35,901 nucleotides of DNA, from positions 1-35,901 of IMG/VR virus record IMGVR_UViG_3300031600_000014; one strand, given 5' to 3'. The position numbers were made by a program, and so were the translations under genes. Shown piece by piece: positions 1 to 7,530 of this stretch. The stretch comes from a virus. Position 1 is the first letter of the stretch, and each line of letters begins with the position of its first letter. The notes below the pieces were generated by a model. It searched no databases. It saw nothing but the letters and a program-made list of their open reading frames with translations, and had not been told where the DNA came from.

Positions 1-235
1 TGGTAACAGTAAGCAGGCCTGCTGAAATTGTATAGCTCCCCGTCAGCTCTTTTGTGACTACTTCGCTGCCCGCCCCTTCGAGCTGGAGCTGGAAAAACGT
101 CTCTGTAGATTGGCCGAGCCATAGCAGGCCGGTTAGCTCCAAGCCGCCGTCCAAAATAGCGTTCTCGATACGTTCGGTTTCCCCGGTGTCGATATACCGG
201 ACGTTGATAATACCTTTCCAGTTTGCTGGTCTCAT
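1..235 (-). CDS. Small late protein, cut by the window edge
   Basis: This minus-strand reading frame starts at an ATG at 235, preceded by a good GGGGA ribosome site six bases upstream, and stays open to base 1 (78 codons). The visible part is beta-rich and polar, and I do not recognise a family. It follows the tail hub gene in the late operon, so a minor tail or fibre-associated role is likely but inferred. If the window is a closed circle, the frame continues from base 35901 for 19 more codons to a TGA at 35842-35840, giving a protein of about 98 residues that ends at the holin-like gene. Confidence 0.6.
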   Translation of the reverse strand, partial: MRPANWKGIINVRYIDTGETERIENAILDGGLELTGLLWLGQSTETFFQLQLEGAGSEVVTKELTGSYTISAGLLTVT

Positions 236-280
236 GATAATCCCCGTTGCTATATCTCGTGAGTATACTTCTTTGCCATG

Positions 281-2068
281 TTACAAGGCAACGTCGTCGT
301 CAATTATTAGGCCGGTGCTTATAAGCTCAAACCTCGTTCGTTGCTTCCAACCTGTCTGCTCAGTCTTCAAAGAATCGTTCGCGCCGCGGCTTGTTACAAG
401 CTGGTTCCACCCGCACACGTCGGCCGCCGTATACGGGTTTGCCGTGGCGGTTGAGAACGCCCCCTGCCACCCGGTCGCCTCGTTTAAGACGGGAGGCTTC
501 AGCACAGCCTGAGTCGCTGCAAACCAGCCCGTTGCCCATAGGAGAGGTAACGGGATAAGGGACGAAACTGTTTGGCCCCAGCCCCTCGCGTCCCTTACTT
601 CCTCGCCTATGCGACGCGAGCCCGTAGCTGTTGACCAGCCTTGGTTCTGGCTCTGCTCCTCTACGCCCCGCAAGATCCCGTCGACGCTTGTGTTGACCCC
701 AAGGATTGATGCCGGGTGCGCGTCCCTGCGTTCGAGCCGCTCGACCCTCCGCCCAATCTCATAAGCTGGATCCACCCCGCTCAGGCTCCTCCGTGGGATG
801 TTTAGCGGCACGCCTTCGCCTTGTATAATCTCTGTGGGGCTCGTGAGCGTTATCGAAACAGAAAGGTCGCTGCCGTCGGTCGTTCTGGTAACGTCGGTCA
901 CGTACAAAGGCGCTGTAAAGTTTGGATCAATAAGCGAGACGTTTACAATTTGGTCAGGCTCCCACCCAACACCAACGACTTCGAGCTGAACATCATAGGC
1001 TGGATAGGCTCTGTACTTCAGAAGCTCGTCGAGTTTATTGGACATGGCGCGGATTGTATCGCCGCCACTATCGCTTAGGGGGGAGGCGTCCCGACGGCCA
1101 TAGACCTCGATTGACTTTTGGTCAAACCGCTCGACCCAGTGGATGCCGCGAACCTCCAACTGAACTGTCATCTGCCCGTTTATAGCGATGTTCGCGCTTA
1201 TGGACTTATTAAGCTCTACAATCCCTGCCTCATCAACGCTGCTTACTTCCAGGCCAAGGTCACGCCACTTTCTTTGAACAATCCGAGGCTCTCCAACGAC
1301 TTCAACGCCGCGAAGCAAGCCGGGGTTAAACTGGAAGCCGTCGATACAATCGCCTGATTGGAAATAATTGCTGAGGGAAAGCGTTTTGTATGCCCACGCT
1401 TGCCCCCGGTACACATTATAGACGCCTTCCAAACTCTGCTTCAACTGGAGGGTATCGCGAACAATGCCGCGAGCACCCTGGGTAATATCCGGCCCTGGAT
1501 TTTCCAGCGGGTCAAAAAAGAATAGGGTGTTGCCCCGGATCTTCCAAGCCCACTGGGTCATGAGGCAGACTTCCTCCATGACGTCATATAGGCTGTCAAA
1601 CTTGCTCGCGTACTCAGCAATCAAAGTCGCGTTCGTATCAACGCCCGCGAGGGAAAGGTTGCGAAGGGTGGGAGAGCCTGCTGCGTGCCTTTGGAATGCC
1701 TGGATCACAACGTCAGAAGCTGCCGTGCGGCTCCAACGGTCGAGGAACCGGGTATGGCTCGCGAGGTATTCCAAAGAGCGGCACTGAACCCGCTTATAAG
1801 TAAACGCCCCTGTCCGGCTCTCTGTTACATTCGTTATAATAACAGACCATGTTTGGGAATCGCCGTCCACAGTCTGCGTAACCGTTACCGGCTCCCCGAT
1901 GAGAGCCGCGTGAAATGCGACAGCCTGCCCCGGAATATCGAGCAGCTCCAGCGCAAAGTCGATCGACACGACCCGCTCAGAGCTGCTCTCTTTTATTGAG
2001 CAATCGTGTACCAGCGCCGGGAGCCCGGAGACGGTTACTGTTTGGGAGAACTGGCCGAAAACAGGCAT
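281..2068 (-). CDS. Tail hub / baseplate-like protein
   Basis: A 595-residue protein encoded directly downstream of the tape measure gene, where siphoviruses place distal tail and hub proteins. The N-terminal 400 residues read as a beta-rich hub of the gpD/late-control type, with alternating strands and a segment that describes a folded core (W-x-W motif around residue 170, many aromatic residues). After a charged stretch near residues 440-460 (RRVERLERRD) the C-terminal 130 residues contain spaced 'GW' motifs (GWSTATG, RGWGQT, ATGWFA, ATGWQG, CGWNQ, TGWKQ), which look like short degenerate repeats and may form an adhesive or trimeric tip. The start at 2068 overlaps the tape measure stop by one base. 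The hub assignment rests on position and overall character rather than a catalytic motif. Confidence 0.6.
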   Translation of the reverse strand: MPVFGQFSQTVTVSGLPALVHDCSIKESSSERVVSIDFALELLDIPGQAVAFHAALIGEPVTVTQTVDGDSQTWSVIITNVTESRTGAFTYKRVQCRSLEYLASHTRFLDRWSRTAASDVVIQAFQRHAAGSPTLRNLSLAGVDTNATLIAEYASKFDSLYDVMEEVCLMTQWAWKIRGNTLFFFDPLENPGPDITQGARGIVRDTLQLKQSLEGVYNVYRGQAWAYKTLSLSNYFQSGDCIDGFQFNPGLLRGVEVVGEPRIVQRKWRDLGLEVSSVDEAGIVELNKSISANIAINGQMTVQLEVRGIHWVERFDQKSIEVYGRRDASPLSDSGGDTIRAMSNKLDELLKYRAYPAYDVQLEVVGVGWEPDQIVNVSLIDPNFTAPLYVTDVTRTTDGSDLSVSITLTSPTEIIQGEGVPLNIPRRSLSGVDPAYEIGRRVERLERRDAHPASILGVNTSVDGILRGVEEQSQNQGWSTATGSRRIGEEVRDARGWGQTVSSLIPLPLLWATGWFAATQAVLKPPVLNEATGWQGAFSTATANPYTAADVCGWNQLVTSRGANDSLKTEQTGWKQRTRFELISTGLIIDDDVAL

Positions 2069-3978
2069 CAGAACGCCCCCGACATTTCAAGCCCTCGACG
2101 GCGCATCCGGTCGAGCATATCTTTGTCGTCTCGGATAATCGCGTGGCGCATGTCCACAGTGACGCCACCGGCAGCTCCTCGACCTTGGCCGCCGCCAGCT
2201 TGCATAGATACCTCAGGAGATACGTTCTCAGGCAGCCCGTCAAGCTCGCTATTGACCCCCTTGACCAAGCCGCGCGTATCCCTTACCGCTCCATCAGTCA
2301 TGCTGCTAAACTCATCGAGAACCCCGTCAACCATATCAGGGACAATCGAGTTGCCGACAACCGCTTGAAACATCGCCTCTATGCTCGCAATTACGTTCTG
2401 GGCCATATTCTTAACATAGTTGACGACGTTCATAACCATATTCTTCACGGCATTCAGAGCCATCGAGCCCATCTGCGAGAAGTAATTGACGACTGCTTCG
2501 ACCATCGAGCGGATAACGGCAACAACCTGCCCAGGCATCTGAGCGATCCGCTCGATTACGCCGCTAACAAACTGGGTCACGATCTCGATAACGCTCTGGA
2601 CACCATTCGACCAAAGGGCATAAACCCCTGTCCAGAATTGCGTAAACATCTCGATAATTTTGGCGCCGCCGGAGCTTATAACGTCCCAAATCTTGCTGTA
2701 GAGGTCGATGTAAAACTGGATAATCTTTTCTACACCAGCGCTAACAAATTCGATAACCTTGGTGAAGCCTTCTTTGATCGACTCCCAAGCTGCCTTTAAA
2801 GACTCAGCGAGCTTTTTGCCGGCAGCTTCCCAACCCCCAAAGTGCTTAACAATAGCTTGTACCGCTTTCACAAGAAGGTAAATGCCCGCCGCCACGGCCG
2901 CGACAATTGCAATAATAGGCCCGAAGGCTACCAACAGAGGAGCAAGGGAGGGGGCCAAAGTAAGCATCGCAACCTTTACAACAACAAACGCCTTGGTCAG
3001 CGCGCCCAGCACAGTGACTACCTTCCCAACGACAAGCAGAATAGGGCCAAGAACCGTTAGCAGGCCCGCCGCGATCGCTAGAAAGTTTTGAACCGGCCCC
3101 GGAAGCGCGGCGAACGCCTGAGCAATTCCTGTTAGAACGCCGGCAAAAGATTTTACGATTGGAACCCCGTCGCTTTGCATCCACTCGACAAAGCTCTGGA
3201 AGACGGGGAGAAGGTCGGAGCCGATCGAGATAGCAACAGCCCCAAGCTGCTTCTTGAGGGTGTCCATCGAGTCGTTAAACTTCTCAGAAGCCAGCGCAGC
3301 TTTGTCGGAGATCCCAAGGCCAAGGTCTACAAACTGTTTGCGCAGGACATCAACTTGCTCTCCGCCTTGTCGCAGCGCAGGGCCAAGCTGGCGGCCAATC
3401 CGATCGCCAAGAAGCCCCGCCGCGATCCCTGCAGCTTCTGCGTCCGTGTCGGTTGCTTTTAGCTTCACGATCAGCTTGTCAAACGCGGCGGCGGAGGTTA
3501 TTGTGCCTGCTTCGATTTCTGCTTGGCTGTAACCTACCTGGGCCAACGCTTCCGTGTACTTCGTGTTCCCTTCAGCAGCCTGCCCGATGCGCGTGTTGAG
3601 GCGGCCAAGCGCCCGCTCGACGTCGGCAGTACCAACTTTCGCAACTTGCTGGAGCGCGTAATCTAGCTGCTGATACTCCTGAATGGACATGCCGACTTGG
3701 CGCGAGTTCTTCGCGACCTGATCGCCCATGTTCGCCACTTTGCTGACAAGCCCGAAGGCCGCGCCAGCAACAAGCCCTATGCCGGCGGAGAACTTCGACA
3801 TAGTTTTACCAGCGGCCGTTGTTTTCCGCCCGACAGCTTGCATGCCGTCGCCAAGGCGCAGCAGCTTCTGGTCGGCTGAGGTCGCGTTCCTCTCGACGTT
3901 AGACAGAGCCTTGGTGACGGCATCCTGGCCTTCGAGAGCGATTTTGCCGACGATCTTAAACAGTTCGAGCACGGTCAC
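2068..3978 (-). CDS. Tail tape measure protein
   Basis: A 636-residue protein with the features of a TP901-type tape measure. It has an Ala/Lys/Gln-rich helical N-terminus with the TTAAGKTMSKFSAGIGLVAG segment that is typical of the family. A long central region alternates amphipathic helices with several hydrophobic segments (about residues 290-375), followed by repeated short motifs with Trp/Phe and 'V.EIV.QFVSGV' helices. The tape measure fixes tail length and is later ejected through the tail into the cell envelope. It lies right after the tail assembly chaperone pair, the canonical order. At 636 residues it predicts a tail of roughly 95 nm using the usual 0.15 nm per residue rule; that is an inference. 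Confidence 0.93.
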   Translation of the reverse strand: MTVLELFKIVGKIALEGQDAVTKALSNVERNATSADQKLLRLGDGMQAVGRKTTAAGKTMSKFSAGIGLVAGAAFGLVSKVANMGDQVAKNSRQVGMSIQEYQQLDYALQQVAKVGTADVERALGRLNTRIGQAAEGNTKYTEALAQVGYSQAEIEAGTITSAAAFDKLIVKLKATDTDAEAAGIAAGLLGDRIGRQLGPALRQGGEQVDVLRKQFVDLGLGISDKAALASEKFNDSMDTLKKQLGAVAISIGSDLLPVFQSFVEWMQSDGVPIVKSFAGVLTGIAQAFAALPGPVQNFLAIAAGLLTVLGPILLVVGKVVTVLGALTKAFVVVKVAMLTLAPSLAPLLVAFGPIIAIVAAVAAGIYLLVKAVQAIVKHFGGWEAAGKKLAESLKAAWESIKEGFTKVIEFVSAGVEKIIQFYIDLYSKIWDVISSGGAKIIEMFTQFWTGVYALWSNGVQSVIEIVTQFVSGVIERIAQMPGQVVAVIRSMVEAVVNYFSQMGSMALNAVKNMVMNVVNYVKNMAQNVIASIEAMFQAVVGNSIVPDMVDGVLDEFSSMTDGAVRDTRGLVKGVNSELDGLPENVSPEVSMQAGGGQGRGAAGGVTVDMRHAIIRDDKDMLDRMRRRGLEMSGAF

Positions 3979-4629
3979 GCTCCATTATTTTTCGAGCCAG
4001 TGCAAAGTTCGCTTCCTTATCCTCTCGCGGTTTTTCGATCTTTTCAGATAACCCAAGGTGTTCAAGGAAGTCGTGGAAGCTCTTGCTTCCTGCGTGCCCC
4101 GCCATCCAGGCACCGAATGCCTCTACAGTTAGAACCTCGCGCGCTTCTTTGGATTGCCCTTCGAGAGCGGCCTGAGACACTCGATAATAGCACCGAGGCC
4201 GGAGGCTGTAGAGGTAATCGAGTGTCCAGCCGTAACGGCTGAGCAAGCGATCCTCTACAACGCCACGCCCTAGTCGAGCATCCCGCGCGCTTGCGCGAAA
4301 AAATCAGCAAGCTCCGGGTCAGCTTTAATCTGCGAAATAATTTCTGTAAGGGTAGACAAAGGCTCATCCCGGAGTTCGTCAACGCTCATCCCCGCCGCGC
4401 CTGCAAGGAACTTAAACGCGCTGACCCTGCTGTGCTTTAGCAGCGCTTTGATAACTTCGCCGCCTACCTCTGCAGACACGCTTCCATCTCCCTTGTTAGC
4501 GTTTTGCGCGCGCGTCATCAGCGTTGGGTCGAGGTGCTCGATTGCGTCGGCAAGCACTTCCGAAAAGTCTAGTGCCACGCCGGCAGTCAAGCGAACTTTG
4601 ATTGGGTTATTCTGCGTTTTTTCAACCAC
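3956..4629 (-). CDS. Tail assembly chaperone fusion (gpGT-like) made by -1 frameshift
   Basis: The downstream frame (3956 to about 4246) has only a TTG near its beginning and no good ribosome site. It is joined to the upstream chaperone frame by a perfect T TTT TTC slippery heptamer at 4303-4297, read in frame as GAT TTT TTC. A -1 slip there continues without any stop through 114 codons to the stop at 3956, giving a fusion of about 224 residues. This is the lambda gpG/gpGT arrangement, in which the fusion and the shorter product chaperone the tape measure protein during tail assembly. The T-part ends overlapping the tape measure start by 23 bases. The shift site is seen directly; its efficiency is not known. 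Confidence 0.85.
4270..4629 (-). CDS. Tail assembly chaperone (gpG-like)
   Basis: A 119-residue, mostly helical acidic protein between the major tail protein and the tape measure genes, which is the position of the gpG-type chaperone. It has a conserved-looking N-terminal strand (KVRLTAGVALDFSEVL) and a helical C-terminus ending DFFAQARGMLD. It is the zero-frame product; a minority of ribosomes should shift near its end to make the longer fusion. Chaperone identity comes from position, size and the slippery site rather than sequence similarity that I can verify. Confidence 0.85.
   Translation of the reverse strand: MVEKTQNNPIKVRLTAGVALDFSEVLADAIEHLDPTLMTRAQNANKGDGSVSAEVGGEVIKALLKHSRVSAFKFLAGAAGMSVDELRDEPLSTLTEIISQIKADPELADFFAQARGMLD
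4297..4303 (-). promoter_or_regulatory. -1 programmed ribosomal frameshift site
   Basis: The minus strand reads T TTT TTC in phase with the gpG-like frame (codons GAT TTT TTC), matching the X XXY YYZ rule. It sits nine codons before the zero-frame stop. The -1 frame is open before and after the site, and the fused protein leads straight into the conserved downstream frame. Confidence 0.85.
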
Positions 4630-4632
4630 GTT

Positions 4633-5190
4633 TTACACTGCCTCTGTTGGAATGCGGATTTCCCATGGGCTCGTTTCGACGTCGGAAGGGTCGAAGTGAG
4701 CAGCGAAGGTAACGGCCAAACTCGCCTCGTCATCGTCAGTTGTTTCGATCTCAAAGTTGCCTTCTGCCAGCGCGTTCTTGAGAATAAAAATTACATCTTG
4801 CCCGGTGTCGCGACGTCGCCCGACCAGCGCAAGATTTTTCAAATATGCAGACTCACCGGGAAACCCTACGCCGCGAGTTATAACGCTCATTTCAGTTGGC
4901 GCAGTTCCTGTAGTCGTTACCGTAGAACCGATGAGCGCCATGCTGAAATTCTCAGCCGTCATTTCAAGAAGGTTCACGGTGATCCGCGCGTGCTCCTCGA
5001 TAATCCGCCGCGCTCCCTTCATAGGCCCGCGCACCCCGTCAATTGGGATCTCGCGAACCTCTTGCTCAATGACAAACGTCGCGCCTTCGCGGGTTGCCCC
5101 TAACAGGCGCTCATCAGGCTCTTCATAATCCGCGATAACGGTGCCCGCGTCGATGATCATCCGCTTTACTGTGTTTGTAGATACTGACAT
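4633..5190 (-). CDS. Major tail (tube) protein
   Basis: A 185-residue protein rich in beta strands and Thr/Val/Glu, encoded just upstream of the tail chaperones and just downstream of the tail terminator gene, which is where siphoviruses encode the tube subunit. The N-terminus (STNTVKRMIIDAGTVIADYEEP) and the middle 'RITVNLLEMTAENFSMAL' part resemble the outer beta-sandwich and inner tube strands of other tube proteins. It is expected to polymerise as stacked hexamers around the tape measure. No other candidate tube gene lies in the cluster. Confidence 0.8.
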   Translation of the reverse strand: MSVSTNTVKRMIIDAGTVIADYEEPDERLLGATREGATFVIEQEVREIPIDGVRGPMKGARRIIEEHARITVNLLEMTAENFSMALIGSTVTTTGTAPTEMSVITRGVGFPGESAYLKNLALVGRRRDTGQDVIFILKNALAEGNFEIETTDDDEASLAVTFAAHFDPSDVETSPWEIRIPTEAV

Positions 5191-5206
5191 TTTATTTCCC
5201 CTTGCC

Positions 5207-5836
5207 TCAGACGGTTATTAGACCTTGTATGGCGTCAAAAGTCTTTACCCCAACGCCATTTACTTGCAGCAGTTCTTCGCTCGCGGCGAACGCCCCTGTG
5301 TCGAGCCTATGCTGTTCGATAGCAGACGCGACCTGGAAACTGACCAGCGGCAGATTCTGGAGTTCCTCGACGCTCGCATCATTTATATTCAGGAGTGAAA
5401 ATGCATACGTCTCTCTGCCCGCTCTCGCGGCCGTCGCTGCCCCTCGGAGCGTCCTGGTACCGAACGTCAGCCTCCAGCGGGAAACCCCAGGGGTGGGCTC
5501 CTGCAGGGCTCCGCTGTTACGTAATTTGATCCGGGAGCTTCCCCGTTCAGTTTCGACGTCTGTATAGTCCAGAAGATCTATGATTCTGAAAGAGATCGCC
5601 CGGAGCCGCGCGAGGCTGGTTCCATCGTCCCAAATGTTAATTTCCAGCTGGCCGTTGCTTACAGTCCCATCCATATTTGCAACAACGCCCTCATCGTGAG
5701 CCACAACAATATACGGCTGGCGGTCGGTCGGAGACCAATGCGAAAAAACAGCAGGCTCTCCGGTAATCGGCTCGACGGGGAGAAGGGCAGAAACCCCCGG
5801 ATCAGCTTTGATCACGGCAATAATTTCAGGGAGCAT
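5207..5836 (-). CDS. Tail terminator-like protein with C-terminal HhH (ComEA-type) domain
   Basis: A 209-residue protein. Residues 1-130 look like the DUF3168 tail completion/terminator fold: an N-terminal helix after a LPEIIAVIKAD start, a 'PYIVVAHDEG' strand, then 'GQLEINIWDDG' followed by a long helix. Residues 148-209 instead match a paired helix-hairpin-helix of the ComEA type: LLNINDASVEELQNLP, then an SEELLQVNGVGVKTFDAI segment. The second hairpin keeps GVG, while the first hairpin's usual GIG is replaced by LVS. HhH pairs normally bind DNA backbone without sequence preference. A tail terminator caps the tail tube at the head-proximal end, so the extra domain could touch the DNA end in the neck. 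The fusion is seen; its role is inference. Confidence 0.72.
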   Translation of the reverse strand: MLPEIIAVIKADPGVSALLPVEPITGEPAVFSHWSPTDRQPYIVVAHDEGVVANMDGTVSNGQLEINIWDDGTSLARLRAISFRIIDLLDYTDVETERGSSRIKLRNSGALQEPTPGVSRWRLTFGTRTLRGAATAARAGRETYAFSLLNINDASVEELQNLPLVSFQVASAIEQHRLDTGAFAASEELLQVNGVGVKTFDAIQGLITV

Positions 5837-6243
5837 CAGTCCACCCTCTCAGCGAGCTTTCGCTTGATTTCTGAAATCGCCCGCTCGACCGCTTTAACAA
5901 AGAATGGACGCGGCGCAATATGCTTTGTTCCAAGCTCAAGCCAAGGCGCATATTCTTTGTCAGAGCCCACATAATAAAAAGGCGCGTTTGAGCCGCCGGG
6001 AGCGGTCGAGATTGAGCCCCGGAGATCGCCGGACAGAACGGCTGGGCTCTCGCCAGGGGCTGATGCAACGTGCGCCTCCCCGGTCTTTGACACCTTGTAT
6101 TCTGCGCCAGTTCTCTGCCCTGTTAGTTGCTGCTGGATCTCGCGCTGAGCAAGTAGCGCGGCCGCTTTCGCGTTCTTCCGGCTCCCGCTCTCGATCTGGG
6201 CAACGACTTCATTGAAATTAAATGTCGAGCGGGTAGCTGCCAT
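5836..6243 (-). CDS. HK97 gp10-like head-tail joining protein
   Basis: The frame is open further upstream, but the ATG at 6243 (MAATRSTFNF) gives the expected 135 residues and a limited overlap with the preceding gene. It carries the hallmarks of the HK97 gp10 family: an N-terminal helix rich in Ala/Lys, then 'GTPYKVSKTG'-like 'GAEYKVSKTGEAHVASAPGE', 'LSGDLRGSI', 'YYVGSDKEYAPWLELGT' and the terminal 'RPFFVKAVE' helix. These proteins join the tail to the filled head. It is followed by the tail terminator, the usual order. Confidence 0.88.
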   Translation of the reverse strand: MAATRSTFNFNEVVAQIESGSRKNAKAAALLAQREIQQQLTGQRTGAEYKVSKTGEAHVASAPGESPAVLSGDLRGSISTAPGGSNAPFYYVGSDKEYAPWLELGTKHIAPRPFFVKAVERAISEIKRKLAERVD

Positions 6244-6844
6244 CAGTAACCTCCAACTTGGCTGTAAGGTACAATCCGCGCTTCGGTTCATCAACCTCTC
6301 CATCGACCGCCAGGAAGACAGAGCGCGTCGTGATGTAGACTTTATCGCCGGGCAGCAGCCCTGAATCGCGGAAAGCAACAAGCGTGTAGCTTCCGCTCGC
6401 GCGCTCGTTATCGGCAGAGACCTTCTCTGCTGGCGCAAACGTAACGTCACAAGGGTGCGTAGAAACAAGCGCAAGCTCCTCGAAGTAACCGCCGCCGCCG
6501 TCGGGTTGCTTCGCTCCTCTCCAGATCTGCATTTCGTCAAAGAAGGCGTCCCCTGAGAAGTCTGAGAGCGTTGCTTCATACAGCCTGCGCTTCCCTCTCC
6601 TCGACTTCCGAGGGTCAACCTGAACGATCTCGCGAGCTGTCAAAGGGATTGATGCGAATACGCCATCAGCAACCAAGCCGCCTATCTCAAAAATGTCGGT
6701 TTTCAGATAGGCTTTTGACGCCCCTGCGCTTGGCAAACCGCCGCTAGGAGTAGCGCCTTTCAGAGCAACCCGCCCTAACAGGTTCTGCGCAGGGGCATTC
6801 TTGCCCGGCGGCCAGTAAGTAATCGGGTGCAAAAGGCTGGTCAT
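6218..6844 (-). CDS. Neck / head closure candidate, unknown family
   Basis: A 208-residue protein between the DUF4054-like adaptor and the gp10-like joining gene. It is beta-rich, with a proline/glycine-rich N-terminus (ITYWPPGKNAPAQNLLG) and a C-terminal half in which regular strands alternate (GDKVYITTRSVFLAV, RGLYLTAKLEV). The size and position fit a head closure or stopper protein, which plugs the portal after packaging. I do not recognise a diagnostic motif, so the role is inferred from synteny. It overlaps the next gene by 26 bases. Confidence 0.55.
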   Translation of the reverse strand: MTSLLHPITYWPPGKNAPAQNLLGRVALKGATPSGGLPSAGASKAYLKTDIFEIGGLVADGVFASIPLTAREIVQVDPRKSRRGKRRLYEATLSDFSGDAFFDEMQIWRGAKQPDGGGGYFEELALVSTHPCDVTFAPAEKVSADNERASGSYTLVAFRDSGLLPGDKVYITTRSVFLAVDGEVDEPKRGLYLTAKLEVTDGSYPLDI

Positions 6845-7191
6845 AAAACCGCGAACCTCGCTTTCCGCATATCAGCCGCGCGTAACTTCCCGGAGGTATC
6901 GAGAGCAAGAGCCATCTGCCCGTACTGAGTCGACTTTAGACCAACCCCGTTCGCGTTCTTCCCCTCGAATGACCAAGAGCCCGTCCCCACGCTTTCGCTC
7001 GTCTCGCGAGGGTCAGCGACCGCGAGAAAGTGAGCCGCCAACCACGCCAGAACAATCGACCCCTGATCATCGCTCAAAAGCGCCCCGACTCTCGCGCTGT
7101 AAAGAGCGGTCGCTGCCGAGATAAATGGCGCTGGATCCAGTTCCGTTTCAATCAGCGCTTTAACCTCAGCGCCTGTAGTGGTGGCAGCCAT
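6841..7191 (-). CDS. Head-tail adaptor, DUF4054-like
   Basis: A 116-residue, helical protein with the pattern of DUF4054/gp6-type adaptors: an N-terminal helix, 'YSARVGALLSDDQGSIVLAWLAAHFLAV' spanning a long central helix, and a 'ESVGTGSWSFEG' loop followed by 'STQYGQMALALD' and a terminal strand. Adaptors of this type bind the portal from below and start the neck. It lies between the capsid group and the neck genes, and overlaps the next gene by four bases (ATGA). Confidence 0.78.
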   Translation of the reverse strand: MAATTTGAEVKALIETELDPAPFISAATALYSARVGALLSDDQGSIVLAWLAAHFLAVADPRETSESVGTGSWSFEGKNANGVGLKSTQYGQMALALDTSGKLRAADMRKARFAVL

Positions 7192-7194
7192 AGA

Positions 7195-7443
7195 TTAAGC
7201 CTTCTTTTGGGTGGGCTTCTTTCCCGCCTCAGGAGCCGGATTCACGGTGAGCTGAGCCTTTTGCTTCTGCTCTGCGGGCACGGCTTCCGCCGCTTCCTCG
7301 TGCTGGAGATCCAGAAGGTTCAGCCCGAACGTCTTGGCTTGTTCCTTAGTCATTTCCACGACGTCGCCAGCGACATAGACAAGCCTTTGGTTATTTGCGC
7401 CACGGCGCAATAGCTTCCCTTCTTTCAACTTGTAGTGGGGCAT
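7195..7443 (-). CDS. Small Lys/Ala/Glu-rich protein, unknown
   Basis: An 82-residue protein. The first half (HYKLKEGKLLRRG, NNQRLVYVAGDVVEM) resembles a small beta-barrel-like fold seen in many short proteins encoded beside capsid genes; the C-terminal half is low-complexity Ala/Glu/Lys/Gln/Pro. It is the first gene after the terminator that follows the major capsid gene. A capsid decoration or neck accessory role is possible but not shown. Confidence 0.6.
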   Translation of the reverse strand: MPHYKLKEGKLLRRGANNQRLVYVAGDVVEMTKEQAKTFGLNLLDLQHEEAAEAVPAEQKQKAQLTVNPAPEAGKKPTQKKA

Positions 7444-7461
7444 ATCAGGTTCCTCTGCGTT

Positions 7462-7502
7462 ATTAAAAAAGGGGAGCCAACCTTGTCGGCGCGCTCCCCT
7501 TT
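7462..7502 (-). terminator. Rho-independent terminator after the major capsid gene
   Basis: On the minus strand, AAAGGGGAGC (7502-7493) pairs perfectly with GCTCCCCTTT (7477-7468) around a 15-base loop, and a run of T residues follows. It sits 29 bases after the major capsid stop. Such a terminator allows strong capsid gene expression with partial read-through to the tail genes. Confidence 0.85.
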
Positions 7503-7530
7503 CCAGTTACTCCGCGTTACCGTTTCGATA

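Noticed and set aside
1915-2799. A 294-residue plus-strand frame opposite the tail genes
   Set aside because: It crosses the tail hub and tape measure genes in antisense, has no ribosome site, and its composition is that of a shadow frame.
4062-4382. 106-residue minus frame inside the tail chaperones
   Set aside because: Third-frame shadow; the frameshift fusion explains this region.
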